Below, piece by piece: positions 1 through 7,334 of a stretch of DNA of 7,670 bases. Within the stretch, counting starts at the first letter, position 1, and every line of letters starts with the position of its first letter. Source of the stretch: Bdellovibrio sp. (lineage in GTDB: Bacteria; Bdellovibrionota; Bdellovibrionia; Bdellovibrionales; UBA1609); contig RFKI01000233.1 in the NCBI GenBank assembly GCA_003694355.1, forward strand, positions 1-7,670. Reading direction: 5' to 3'. The notes under the pieces are model-generated. The model had not been told where the DNA came from, made no database searches, and saw only the letters and a list, made by a program, of their open reading frames with translations. Position numbers and translations under genes: made by a program.

Positions 1-980
1 CCACTCTACATGTTCCTCAAGGACTTGAAAGTACAGGATATGGGCAATTTTCTCTTTCTGGGTCCTGGCTTCCTTATCTTTTAAAAATAAACTACACGAT
101 TCTCTCCGGAAAAATGGAAAAAAACCTCTCTGCCACGAAGGAGGAAACTTCTTCTGTGGTTCCCAGTCAATTTTTACCTGATTTTCTGAATAAACAAAAA
201 ATTTCCCCCCTCCATCTCTATGCATCGGTGAATATCAAAAACAATATTCAGGTGGCTATCACCTCTATTGGAGGAATTAAAATTAATACTCCCATCTCTG
301 GACAACTCCTCATTAAAGGCCCCCCCTCTTCACCCCTTTTAAAAGGTATTCTTAACACAGGGGAAAATGGGAAAATTTATTTTAGAAGCAATGTATTTGA
401 CATTAAAGCGGGTATTTTAAAATATAATACAGACCCTCCAGATAATCCTTCTCTTAACATTATTGCTTCAGCCCTTGTGACAGACAGTGAAGGTAACAAG
501 TATGATGTGGACATGTTTGTAAGAGGACATTCAAGCAACCCCCAAATTCACCTGGTAAGTCAACCCCCCTTAGCTGAACACCAAATTATTTCCTTATTGG
601 CTCTAGGAATCATCCCGCAAGAAAATACGGCACCTTCTGAAGGAAAGTACGAAATTGGAACCAATGCCTTAACAGAGCCTTTAGGTCTCAACACTATATT
701 AAAAAAACAACTTGGCGTCAAAATTGACCTGAAATCAAGTATTGACACAGATAATGAGGCCGAGCACACCGTTACCATTCAAAAGCAGTGGAATCCTCAC
801 TTTGGTGCCAGTGCTAGCCGCTCTTTTGGTAAAAAAAACGCCAACCGAGTTAAAATAGAGTACAAACTCAACCGTTCTATGTCTCTTGTGGGACGCTGGC
901 AACAAGAGGAAAAAGAAACAAAAGCGGATACAGAAGAGTCTCTTGGACTGGACTTGGAGTACAAAATTGAATTTAAATAA
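1..980 (+). CDS. tamB: TamB-like translocation/assembly module protein, C-terminal part (5' end outside window)
   Basis: The reading frame is open from the left edge (first full codon at 3) to TAA at 978-980, giving about 325 residues. The ATG at 114 is internal, because there is no stop between 3 and 114 and the upstream codons read as normal protein. The sequence has the look of the TamB/DUF490 C-terminal domain: alternating beta-strand patterns, a GKIYFRSNVFDIKAG-type segment, then a 'P-x-L-N-I-x-A' strand, 'Y-D-V-D-M-F-V-R-G', and the signature 'SQPPLAEHQIISLLALG' at about nt 555-610. Known TamB proteins are inner-membrane-anchored, groove-shaped periplasmic proteins that work with an Omp85 barrel in outer-membrane protein insertion and in lipid transport between membranes. 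The Omp85 gene that starts inside this gene's 3' end supports that pairing. The anchor and most of the repeat body lie outside the window. The assignment to the family is strong; the exact cargo is unknown. Confidence 0.87.
   Translation, partial: TLHVPQGLESTGYGQFSLSGSWLPYLLKINYTILSGKMEKNLSATKEETSSVVPSQFLPDFLNKQKISPLHLYASVNIKNNIQVAITSIGGIKINTPISGQLLIKGPPSSPLLKGILNTGENGKIYFRSNVFDIKAGILKYNTDPPDNPSLNIIASALVTDSEGNKYDVDMFVRGHSSNPQIHLVSQPPLAEHQIISLLALGIIPQENTAPSEGKYEIGTNALTEPLGLNTILKKQLGVKIDLKSSIDTDNEAEHTVTIQKQWNPHFGASASRSFGKKNANRVKIEYKLNRSMSLVGRWQQEEKETKADTEESLGLDLEYKIEFK
956..959 (+). promoter_or_regulatory. Shine-Dalgarno GGAG deciding the TTG start of the Omp85 gene
   Basis: GGAG at 956-959 lies 7 bases before the TTG at 967, within the last codons of the upstream tamB-like gene. 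It selects a start that gives a normal signal peptide (MNLNKVALFILSALFCSLPLFGA). The longest possible start, the TTG at 886, would instead put 27 mostly basic residues before the hydrophobic segment and overlap tamB by 95 bases. Confidence 0.6.
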
Positions 981-3828
981 AGTCGCCCTCTTTATTTTAT
1001 CTGCCCTTTTCTGCTCTCTCCCACTGTTCGGAGCATCCATCCAATATCAAAATATCTTTCCCTCACACTTAAAGCTCTTAAAATCCAAAAAGCTTTTTAA
1101 CAAGACAACTCCTTATGAGCTAGACAAAGTCATCTCAACACTTATGTTGACTAACCAATATGAAAAAATATCGGTATATGAAAAAAAAGGCTCGCCGCCT
1201 CAAATTATTATTAAAGGCATTCCTCATAAAAAAATCCGAAGCATATCCATTGAAGGAGTAACAGCCTTTTCTCAATCAGAAATCGAAAGTCTTCTAAGCA
1301 TTCAGAAGAAGGATCGTTTTATAAAATCAAAAATTATCCAGAACGGTCAGTCCATTAATGACTTCTACGAAAAACAAGGATTTCTCAATGCGCAAGTTTC
1401 CATTCAATACACTGACATCTCTCCTAAGGAAGTTCAGATCCGATTTATTATTAAAGAGGGAGCCCCTTGTATCATAAAGGACATTCACTTAGAAACTCCA
1501 AATATACAACTTATAAAAAAACTCCATAAGATCACAAAAAAGTTTATTCAGAAAAAATTTTCAGCCGCCAACACCCACGCTCTCAAGGTTCATCTTGAAG
1601 AATATCTTTTAAAAAATCATTTTTTAACTGCAGAAGTTATTGAAAAAGAAGCCGTTTTTAACAAGACAAAAACTCAGGTAAAGTTAATTTACTCCATCAA
1701 ACAACCCTATCAATGGGAGATTGACCTCAAAGGAAACTACTTTTTCTCCTCCAGCTACTTGCTCAAACTTTTAAATCTCAAACAATCAAGACTGACTCTA
1801 ACAAATCCTGTATCCATTCTCGCTTCACTTATAAAAAAAAGATATTTAGAAGAAGGATTTGCCAACATAAAAATAACTATTGAATTTCTTCCATCAAGAA
1901 AGCCTTTTCAAAGAAAGGTTCTCTTAAAAATAAAAGAAGGATATCGGGTTCGAATCGAAAACATTGAATTTACAGGGCAATATTCACGCCCACCTTCATA
2001 CTATAAAAAACTTTTTCTTGAAAATGTCCATCCCCTTGTCAGAAAAGGATTTTACAACCTGGAATATATCAGAAAAGGCCTTGAGAACCTGAAAATTCTC
2101 CTTCAAAACGAAGGATATGTCAGAGCCAAAGTCTTGTCCTTCCACACAGAAAAAATTAACAAAAAGCCTCATCACATAAATTTAGTGATTAATCTTATTG
2201 AAGGGCCTCTCACTAGAATTAAAGATATCCAGTTCATTGGTGTTAAAAGGGTTAAAAAAAGCCAGTTGATGAAAGTGCTTCAACTCCAACCTCAATCCCC
2301 CTTAAAACTGAATCAGCTAAAACAAAAAATAGAAAATCTTATTCAGTTTTATAAATCTAAAGGGTTTCTTGAAGCCACCCTTCTTACTTCTGAATCAGAT
2401 ATTGTCAAATACGAAAAAGATCCTTCATGGGCTTCCCTTCATTTTAAAATCTATGAAGGTCCTCAAATTAAAGTGGCCTCTATTGTTGTTAGCGGAAATC
2501 ATTTTACAAAAGACTTTGTAATCCTTCGAACAGTGACCTTTAAAAAAGGAGATATCCTAACACCCGAACTGATTGAAGAGTCCATCGCCCGCCTCAACAA
2601 CATGGGTATATTTACAAATATAGAAATACAAACCTTGGAAGTGGGTTCCAGCCTGCCAGAAAGAACCGTTATTATTCTTGTTTCTGAAGGAACACCTGGC
2701 ATCTTTAAATTAGGAGCCGGTTTTTCCAGCAAGGGAGAAGATGACTTAAATATCAGAGGCTTCACAAAACTCACCTATAACAATATTAAAGGAACCGCCC
2801 GCGCTATTAGTGCTCGCCTGGATGCTTCAACAAACCTTCGAAGACGCAATAAATTTCCTGAAAATAAAGTCACCCTTGGTTACCTCGAACCTTTTCTTTT
2901 TTCTTCTCGAACTCGAGGCCGTATTAATCTGATCTTTTCTCAGAGTATCAAAAATGACTCTGGAATCACAGACCCTTCTTCTGGAAAAGAAATTTTGGAA
3001 ATTGAAGAAAGCCAAAAAGTCAATCTGCTTCTGGAAAGAGATATTGGCCGCTACACCAAATTCACATGGCGGCTTTGGACCCTTGACTCAACAAAAACAT
3101 TTCAGTCACCTAAAAACTCTTCTATTTTAGAATACCCTAATACAGACACCCAGGTTGTTCTCATTGGCCCCAGCATTAGCATTGATACCAGAAATAACCC
3201 TTTCTTGCCCAAGCAAGGGAGTCTCACTGAACTAGATATTGATTATTCCTCAAAAGACTTTGGAAGCTCGGACAACAATGAATTTATAAAAATTGAAACG
3301 CGATGGACCCTTTTCACCCCCTTTTTTAAAGGCAAACTCATTTGGTCGAATACATTAAGAGGTGGTTATTTAGAAAACTTAAGCCCCCTTCCCAATAGCG
3401 GCGTTCCCGAACGATATGCCTTTTTTCTTGGAGGTTCGACCACCCTACGATCCTTTAGCTCAAAAAATGAAACCAACAGACACCCCTCTTCCAAATACTT
3501 CTCAGACTATAAAAACTCAAAAGAAGATCTTATAAAAACATCCAGCACATATTGGCTAGCTAAAACAGAACTTAAATTTCCCATATATAAAGCTCTCAAA
3601 GGGGCCATCTTTTATGATCTTGGTCATGTCCAGGTCAATGATCAGGACTATGCGACAACTCCCGAACTCAAGGAAGAAAGCCAAAAACCACGACATAGTG
3701 TGGGAGCTGGACTAAGGATAGATACACCCGTTGGCCCCGTAAGCATCGACTATGCTGTTGACGTCTCTCCAGGAATACCCAAAGAAGATCGTCAAGACGC
3801 CATTCACTTTACCATTGGACTTTTTTAA
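967..3828 (+). CDS. Omp85-family (BamA/TamA-like) outer membrane assembly protein with about seven POTRA domains
   Basis: This encodes about 953 residues from the TTG at 967. Residues 1-23 look like a Sec signal peptide (N-terminal Lys5, hydrophobic core, cleavage near FGA-S). POTRA-like repeats then follow at roughly 25-88, 89-166, 167-247, 248-326, 327-414, 415-499 and 500-576. Most show the family rhythm: an opening strand such as 'IRSISIEGV', 'VRIENIEFTG' or 'IKVASIVVSGN', helices with a 'YxxxGF' turn, and a closing 'xxxxEGxP/x' strand. The first repeat is the least certain. From about 577 to 953 is a beta barrel with aromatic strand ends, the conserved 'GG-x4-LRSF' region (822-830) and a C-terminal strand ending in Phe. 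Proteins of this family fold and insert other barrels in the outer membrane. E. coli BamA has five POTRAs and TamA three, so this one is long. Position right after tamB with a 14-base overlap suggests translational coupling and a Tam-type partnership; with only this window, essential BamA cannot be excluded, so no symbol is given. Confidence 0.88.
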   Translation: MNLNKVALFILSALFCSLPLFGASIQYQNIFPSHLKLLKSKKLFNKTTPYELDKVISTLMLTNQYEKISVYEKKGSPPQIIIKGIPHKKIRSISIEGVTAFSQSEIESLLSIQKKDRFIKSKIIQNGQSINDFYEKQGFLNAQVSIQYTDISPKEVQIRFIIKEGAPCIIKDIHLETPNIQLIKKLHKITKKFIQKKFSAANTHALKVHLEEYLLKNHFLTAEVIEKEAVFNKTKTQVKLIYSIKQPYQWEIDLKGNYFFSSSYLLKLLNLKQSRLTLTNPVSILASLIKKRYLEEGFANIKITIEFLPSRKPFQRKVLLKIKEGYRVRIENIEFTGQYSRPPSYYKKLFLENVHPLVRKGFYNLEYIRKGLENLKILLQNEGYVRAKVLSFHTEKINKKPHHINLVINLIEGPLTRIKDIQFIGVKRVKKSQLMKVLQLQPQSPLKLNQLKQKIENLIQFYKSKGFLEATLLTSESDIVKYEKDPSWASLHFKIYEGPQIKVASIVVSGNHFTKDFVILRTVTFKKGDILTPELIEESIARLNNMGIFTNIEIQTLEVGSSLPERTVIILVSEGTPGIFKLGAGFSSKGEDDLNIRGFTKLTYNNIKGTARAISARLDASTNLRRRNKFPENKVTLGYLEPFLFSSRTRGRINLIFSQSIKNDSGITDPSSGKEILEIEESQKVNLLLERDIGRYTKFTWRLWTLDSTKTFQSPKNSSILEYPNTDTQVVLIGPSISIDTRNNPFLPKQGSLTELDIDYSSKDFGSSDNNEFIKIETRWTLFTPFFKGKLIWSNTLRGGYLENLSPLPNSGVPERYAFFLGGSTTLRSFSSKNETNRHPSSKYFSDYKNSKEDLIKTSSTYWLAKTELKFPIYKALKGAIFYDLGHVQVNDQDYATTPELKEESQKPRHSVGAGLRIDTPVGPVSIDYAVDVSPGIPKEDRQDAIHFTIGLF

Positions 3829-3963
3829 AAGAAAAAGCCAACACCATCGTCGAGTACCTAAATAATTTCTCCTAAAACCCGACAAGAACTTAACCTTAAA
3901 AGAAAAATATTTTGTCTGGTTTGAAGGGACTCATGATCAGACTCTTTTACAAAAGGAGGATTC

Positions 3964-5289
3964 ATGAATTTCTTCAAACTTATTTTTCCCATTGTACTTT
4001 CTTTTTCCCTCCTTGCCTGTCAAAAAAATAAAGAAAAAGTCGCCCAGATTCAAAAACAAAAACAACCTGTATACAACCCTGATGTTATTTATGGAGAAGA
4101 CAACCGAAAAGATTTCTATGAAGTACAAAACCCTCTGCTTCAACAACTGTCCCTATCCACCGTTGCCTTGGTCAGCTCTTATGATATGACAGATGTTGGA
4201 GACTCTTATCTCTTGAATGGAACGCCTTTTGGACAAGCCTATGATCTTTGCCCTTCGGAGCCTTTTCTTACACAACCCACAACAGCATTTTGCTCAGGAT
4301 TCCTTGTGGCCCCCAATATTGTGGTTTCAGCAGGGCATTGCATTAGTAATGAACAAGATTGCCGAAACTCTTATTTTGTATTTGATTATGCTGTCTATAA
4401 AAAAGGGGAGTTTCCGGGAAGAGTTTCCAAGTCCAAGGTTTTTCAATGCAAAAAAATCATCCACACTCAGGTAGCAGACAACGGCTCTGATTTCTCAGTT
4501 ATAGAATTAGACCGAGCTGTAACTGATAGAACTCCTCTCAAACTTCGACAACAAGATGAAGCCCATAAAGGGGATCCTCTTGTTGTAATGGGGCACCCTT
4601 CTGGACTTCCTTTAAAAATTGCCGATGGTGCCAAAGTCCGAGATGTAAAATCCACTTACCTCGTAGCAAACCTGGATACCTATGGAGGAAACTCAGGGTC
4701 TGCTGTCATAAATACCAAAACCCTAGAGGTCGAAGGCATTCTTGTTCGAGGAGAAATGGACTTTATTTATGATGGCATTAAAGGCTGTCAACGTTCTAAA
4801 CGGTGTCCTGATACAGGATGCCGTGGAGAAGATGTTACCAAAATTTCTGAAGTTCTTCCTTATCTTCCTGAAGAAGAAAACACTTCACCTTCAGCTCCAA
4901 CAACCTTCCATACAGAGCCTCATCTAAAAATTCCAGATAACAATCCTCTAGGGGTGTCCTCAAAAATTTTCGTTCCTTTTTCTCCCTATTCCAAAAAAGT
5001 GAATGTATTCGTTCACATCCAACATTCCTGGATTGGTGATTTGCAAATTGCTCTGACAGCACCAGATGGCACAACTGTTTTGTTGCATAACCGAAAAGGT
5101 CGGTCTCTGAATCAAATTCAAGGTACTTATGGCAAAGACCTCTCTTCTGAAGAAACTCTGACTCTTTTCTCAAAAACATCGACAACAGGAACCTGGACCT
5201 TAACGATTAAAGACTTGGCGGCTTGGGATGAGGGCACCCTGGTGTCCTGGGGACTAGAGTTTGAACCCTCAAAAACTCCTTTAAAATAA
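3964..5289 (+). CDS. Lipoprotein trypsin/V8-like serine protease with C-terminal P-domain
   Basis: This encodes 441 residues. The start is set by AGGAGG at 3954-3959, with a short 4-base spacing to ATG. Residues 1-18 form a lipoprotein signal with lipobox LLA-Cys19; Gln follows the Cys, so under the E. coli +2 rule it would not be kept in the inner membrane. Residues about 60-300 are a chymotrypsin-fold (S1-type) protease: His125 in 'SAGHC', Asp176 in 'GSDFSVIELD' and Ser244 in 'GGNSGSA'. Cys110 and Cys126 flank the His as in the classical trypsin disulfide. A Cys-rich loop (Cys275, Cys281, Cys286) follows the active-site Ser. Residues about 320-435 match the proprotein-convertase P-domain: 'VFVHIQHSWIGDLQIALTAPDGT', 'L-x-x-x-S-x-TGTWTLTIKD' and 'DEGTLVSWGLEF'. 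P-domains in bacterial secreted proteases usually stabilise the fold or bind substrate. The protein probably hydrolyses peptide bonds at the cell envelope or surface; the substrate is not evident. It seems to be its own transcription unit, between a 135-base spacer and a probable terminator. Confidence 0.9.
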   Translation: MNFFKLIFPIVLSFSLLACQKNKEKVAQIQKQKQPVYNPDVIYGEDNRKDFYEVQNPLLQQLSLSTVALVSSYDMTDVGDSYLLNGTPFGQAYDLCPSEPFLTQPTTAFCSGFLVAPNIVVSAGHCISNEQDCRNSYFVFDYAVYKKGEFPGRVSKSKVFQCKKIIHTQVADNGSDFSVIELDRAVTDRTPLKLRQQDEAHKGDPLVVMGHPSGLPLKIADGAKVRDVKSTYLVANLDTYGGNSGSAVINTKTLEVEGILVRGEMDFIYDGIKGCQRSKRCPDTGCRGEDVTKISEVLPYLPEEENTSPSAPTTFHTEPHLKIPDNNPLGVSSKIFVPFSPYSKKVNVFVHIQHSWIGDLQIALTAPDGTTVLLHNRKGRSLNQIQGTYGKDLSSEETLTLFSKTSTTGTWTLTIKDLAAWDEGTLVSWGLEFEPSKTPLK

Positions 5290-5312
5290 AAATTTTTCAA
5301 AATCTCTATCTT

Positions 5313-5347
5313 AAAACTGAGATCTTTGTCTCAGCTTTGACTATTTT
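5313..5347 (+). terminator. Probable rho-independent terminator after the protease gene
   Basis: Starting 24 bases after the protease stop, CTGAGA (5317-5322) and TCTCAG (5329-5334) form a perfect 6-bp stem around a 6-base loop. After one A/C mismatch the stem extends by three A-T pairs. A T-rich stretch follows (TTT at 5336-5338, then TATTTT at 5342-5347), but it is interrupted by GAC, so termination may be incomplete. The position between two genes with separate leaders supports the call. Confidence 0.5.
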
Positions 5348-5369
5348 ACATACTTTCCTCTCTCAACTT

Positions 5370-5375
5370 TAAAAT
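5370..5375 (+). promoter_or_regulatory. Possible -10 box (TAAAAT) for the downstream cluster
   Basis: TAAAAT matches the sigma70 -10 consensus at five of six positions. The best -35 candidate at 17-base spacing (TACATA, 5347-5352) matches only three of six, so the promoter is uncertain. A TTGACT at 5337-5342 is a better -35 sequence, but its 27-base spacing to this box is too long. If real, transcription would begin near 5382 and the whole 5395-5449 inverted repeat would be in the leader RNA. Confidence 0.3.
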
Positions 5376-5394
5376 ACCCCATAAACAAACTGGT

Positions 5395-5449
5395 ACCTCC
5401 TTTGCTCAATCCACTTTGTCATTTCACATCAACAGATCACAAAGGAGGT
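5395..5449 (+). promoter_or_regulatory. Leader hairpin that would sequester the ribosome binding site
   Basis: ACCTCCTTTG at 5395-5404 is the exact reverse complement of CAAAGGAGGT at 5440-5449, giving a 10-bp stem around a 35-base loop. The downstream arm contains the GGAGG Shine-Dalgarno (5444-5448) of the gene starting at 5457, so folding would hide the ribosome binding site. The upstream arm resembles the anti-Shine-Dalgarno tail of 16S rRNA. A weaker competing pairing exists inside the loop: CTTTGT (5414-5419) with ACAAAG (5439-5444), which would leave most of GGAGG free. The repeat is seen directly; its role as a translational switch is inferred. Confidence 0.55.
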
Positions 5450-5456
5450 TTCTTCT

Positions 5457-6509
5457 ATGAATTATTTATCTTATGCCCTCATCTTATGGGCCTATCTTTT
5501 TACATCCTCGCCTACCCAAGCACTCCCTTTGGTTTCCGAATCAGAAGGGTTTCATGCGACAAAGACAGTAACAATTTACCCAGACCATAAAGACCCTCAA
5601 AAATTTTATTATTTTCCAAATTCAGCACGCTATGTGTTTAGCCAAGAGGGGTTGCCTTTATTCAACTTTACCTATTGGGGATTGAACCCGCCGTCTCAAG
5701 ATGCTGGAGCCTATCTCGTTTTCACCATGAAACTTCATGTAGATAGAGAGCAAGAAAACGCGCTCCAAAGTTTCCTCAAAAACCATCCGTCAGCCCGATT
5801 GGCCACACTCCCCGTAAAAAGCTCCTACATCACACTGTCTTCCCAAAAGGGCAAAATGCCTCTACGAACCCTATTCAAAGAACTTGTGTTCCCTCCTGTT
5901 TCAGGACGAGCAGAAGATGAGCTCGGTGTGAGTGGTATTCTAACACCTATAGGAGCTCGTATATTTAGATCTAAACTTTTAAAAGCTCCCGATGGCGCTT
6001 TTCAGGTTAACTACTGCTACAGCGTCTCCGGCCTTGGTCCCAATATGGATGCCGTTATTAAAGTCAACATGAAGCGAGTTTATAATTTCTTTAAGGGCTC
6101 TGCATCTGCTGGTGAACTCTGGTGGAGAGTGTCTATTACTCGAGTGGTTGAAGAACTTAAAAGTCAAAAAGATATTCTTGTGACCATCAATGGCGGGAAT
6201 GCCTCAGACAAAGAGTACATTGAAGCCATCACTGCACGAGTTATTAAAAGGCTGTTCAAACCAGAGCTTCATGGTCATCCAGAAGGACTCCCTCCAGGAG
6301 CAGGAGGAGGATGGTTTACTCTTAAAGCGGTTTCTTCCACAAAAAGAGAACTTAAAAATGAAACATGGACTCTCAAAAGACGAGATCTTGTTCAGCGCGA
6401 CTTCTGTTTACCTCTCACTTTAAGAGATATTGATCGCTATAAAAAAATCATTGTTACTAACGCCGACAAACAACCTTCAACCCTTAACAAAAAAGGAGAA
6501 AGAAAATGA
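5457..6509 (+). CDS. Exported protein of unknown function with DPxxFYYxP motif
   Basis: This encodes 350 residues, starting at an ATG 8 bases after GGAGG (5444-5448). Residues 1-22 form a hydrophobic signal peptide with likely cleavage at TQA-LP. Its N-region lacks Lys or Arg (MNYLSY), which is unusual for Sec. I do not recognise a characterised family. Visible landmarks are 'YPDHKDPQKFYYFP' (about 41-54), a strand 'VFTMKLHVD' (88-96) followed by a helix, 'LTPIGARIF' (162-170) leading to 'GAFQVNYCYSVSGL', a 'MKRVYNFF' segment (205-212), and a Gly-rich turn GAGGGW (281-286) before a C-terminal beta segment and a basic tail. The DP-x-x-FYY-x-P opening recalls, from memory, a recurrent motif in bacterial hypothetical proteins, with no function that I can name. 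It is first in a tight cluster, its stop overlaps the next start by 4 bases (ATGA), and its ribosome binding site lies in a leader hairpin. A periplasmic or secreted location is inferred. Confidence 0.8.
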   Translation: MNYLSYALILWAYLFTSSPTQALPLVSESEGFHATKTVTIYPDHKDPQKFYYFPNSARYVFSQEGLPLFNFTYWGLNPPSQDAGAYLVFTMKLHVDREQENALQSFLKNHPSARLATLPVKSSYITLSSQKGKMPLRTLFKELVFPPVSGRAEDELGVSGILTPIGARIFRSKLLKAPDGAFQVNYCYSVSGLGPNMDAVIKVNMKRVYNFFKGSASAGELWWRVSITRVVEELKSQKDILVTINGGNASDKEYIEAITARVIKRLFKPELHGHPEGLPPGAGGGWFTLKAVSSTKRELKNETWTLKRRDLVQRDFCLPLTLRDIDRYKKIIVTNADKQPSTLNKKGERK

Positions 6510-7321
6510 AAAAATACCTTATTACTTTAATAACATTTTGGATTCCCTGGTTGGGAATAGCAGAAACGTCCCCAACCAACTATTGGGTCAATGAAGTCGA
6601 AAAAACCATTACGGTCGCACCTCCTCATCTTCTAAAAGTAGAAATCATCAAAATGGACGATGGTACAGATGAAGTTTATAGCACTTTTGAAATTAAACTT
6701 GAGCTTGATAAAAAAGCTCGGGACAGGCAACTTGATGAAATCCAAGAGCAATATCCAGGGTACAACATGCAAACAGCCAACCTATTAACCAATGGCCCTG
6801 CTACTCTAAAAATTCCACCTCTTCAAACCACCAAAAGAATTGAACTTACTCCTGGACAAGAAGCTCCCTACTTTTATGACCTTTCCTATTTAACTAAGGA
6901 TGAATATTTTAAAATAATGCAAAGCTATAAGAAAGGGAGTTTTCCTGTTGAACTCGAAGCCGACGAAAAGCTTTTTGTCAAAACCTCTAAAGTGGTAGAA
7001 CAAAAAACACTCTCGCCCCAAACATGCAGCAAGCTGGTCAATGACGACCCCTCCTTGTTCTCTTTTATTCTGGGACTGGAAAAACTATATAAGTCCATTC
7101 ATGTTCAATTTCAAAACACCAAGAAAGACTTGATAAAATCTGTATTCCAGAACTGCTACCGCATAGATATGCCCCAACAAATTGATCGATTTGAAGATCT
7201 CATGGATATATCTTTCACTCTCAAAAAGAGAAATAAACCCTTAGTGGGACGCACTTTAAAAACAGAAGCAGGATACCGAATCATTCCTCTTCAATACACC
7301 CATCAACTTCAAATTTTATAA
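6506..7321 (+). CDS. Exported protein of unknown function, possible distant paralogue of the preceding gene product
   Basis: This encodes 271 residues. ATG overlaps the upstream TGA (ATGA at 6506-6509), with AGGAG at 6494-6498 spaced 7 bases, so translational coupling is likely. Residues 1-19 are a standard signal peptide (Lys2, Lys3, hydrophobic core, cleavage near GIA-E). The mature part has beta-type segments ('VYSTFEIKLELD', 57-68), a charged helix ending in 'YPGY', 'YFYDLSYLTKDEYFKIM' (122-138) followed by 'GSFPVEL', then a helical region and a final beta segment ('ISFTLKKRNKPLVGR'). Two Cys (174 and 217) could pair in the periplasm. I recognise no known domain. The order of the 'F-x-I/M-K-L-x-L/V-D' strand, the helix, and 'LT-helix-G-x-F-x-V' parallels the upstream protein, which suggests but does not prove common ancestry. 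The two products may work together outside the cytoplasm. Confidence 0.8.
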   Translation: MKKYLITLITFWIPWLGIAETSPTNYWVNEVEKTITVAPPHLLKVEIIKMDDGTDEVYSTFEIKLELDKKARDRQLDEIQEQYPGYNMQTANLLTNGPATLKIPPLQTTKRIELTPGQEAPYFYDLSYLTKDEYFKIMQSYKKGSFPVELEADEKLFVKTSKVVEQKTLSPQTCSKLVNDDPSLFSFILGLEKLYKSIHVQFQNTKKDLIKSVFQNCYRIDMPQQIDRFEDLMDISFTLKKRNKPLVGRTLKTEAGYRIIPLQYTHQLQIL

Positions 7322-7334
7322 AGGAGGAGTTGCC

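Noticed and set aside
319..326. Short C-run inside the tamB-like gene as a phase-variation tract
   Set aside because: Only seven C bases, with several similar short C-runs nearby in a composition that favours CC codons. The frame is intact, so there is no sign of switching.
886..966. TTG at 886 as start of the Omp85 gene
   Set aside because: It adds 27 mostly basic, Trp-containing residues that are the tamB coding sequence read in another frame, and it buries the signal peptide. TTG 967 has a well-placed GGAG and gives a normal signal peptide.
735..1040. Minus-strand open frames (for example 735-1040, 2499-2774, 4835-5185)
   Set aside because: They lie antisense to strongly supported genes, lack ribosome binding sites and protein-like composition, and look like shadow frames.
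3817..3839. Hairpin GG-CTTTTT / AAAAAG-CC at the end of the Omp85 gene as a terminator
   Set aside because: The stem is mostly A-T with a bulge, partly inside the coding sequence, and no T-tract follows it. It is not a convincing intrinsic terminator.
3934..3939. TGATCA palindrome upstream of the protease as an operator
   Set aside because: The symmetry does not extend beyond six bases, which is expected by chance.
3829..3963. Promoter for the protease gene in the 135-base spacer
   Set aside because: TTGTCT (3912) and TTGAAG (3921) have no acceptable -10 partner at normal spacing. A promoter is expected here but I cannot place it.
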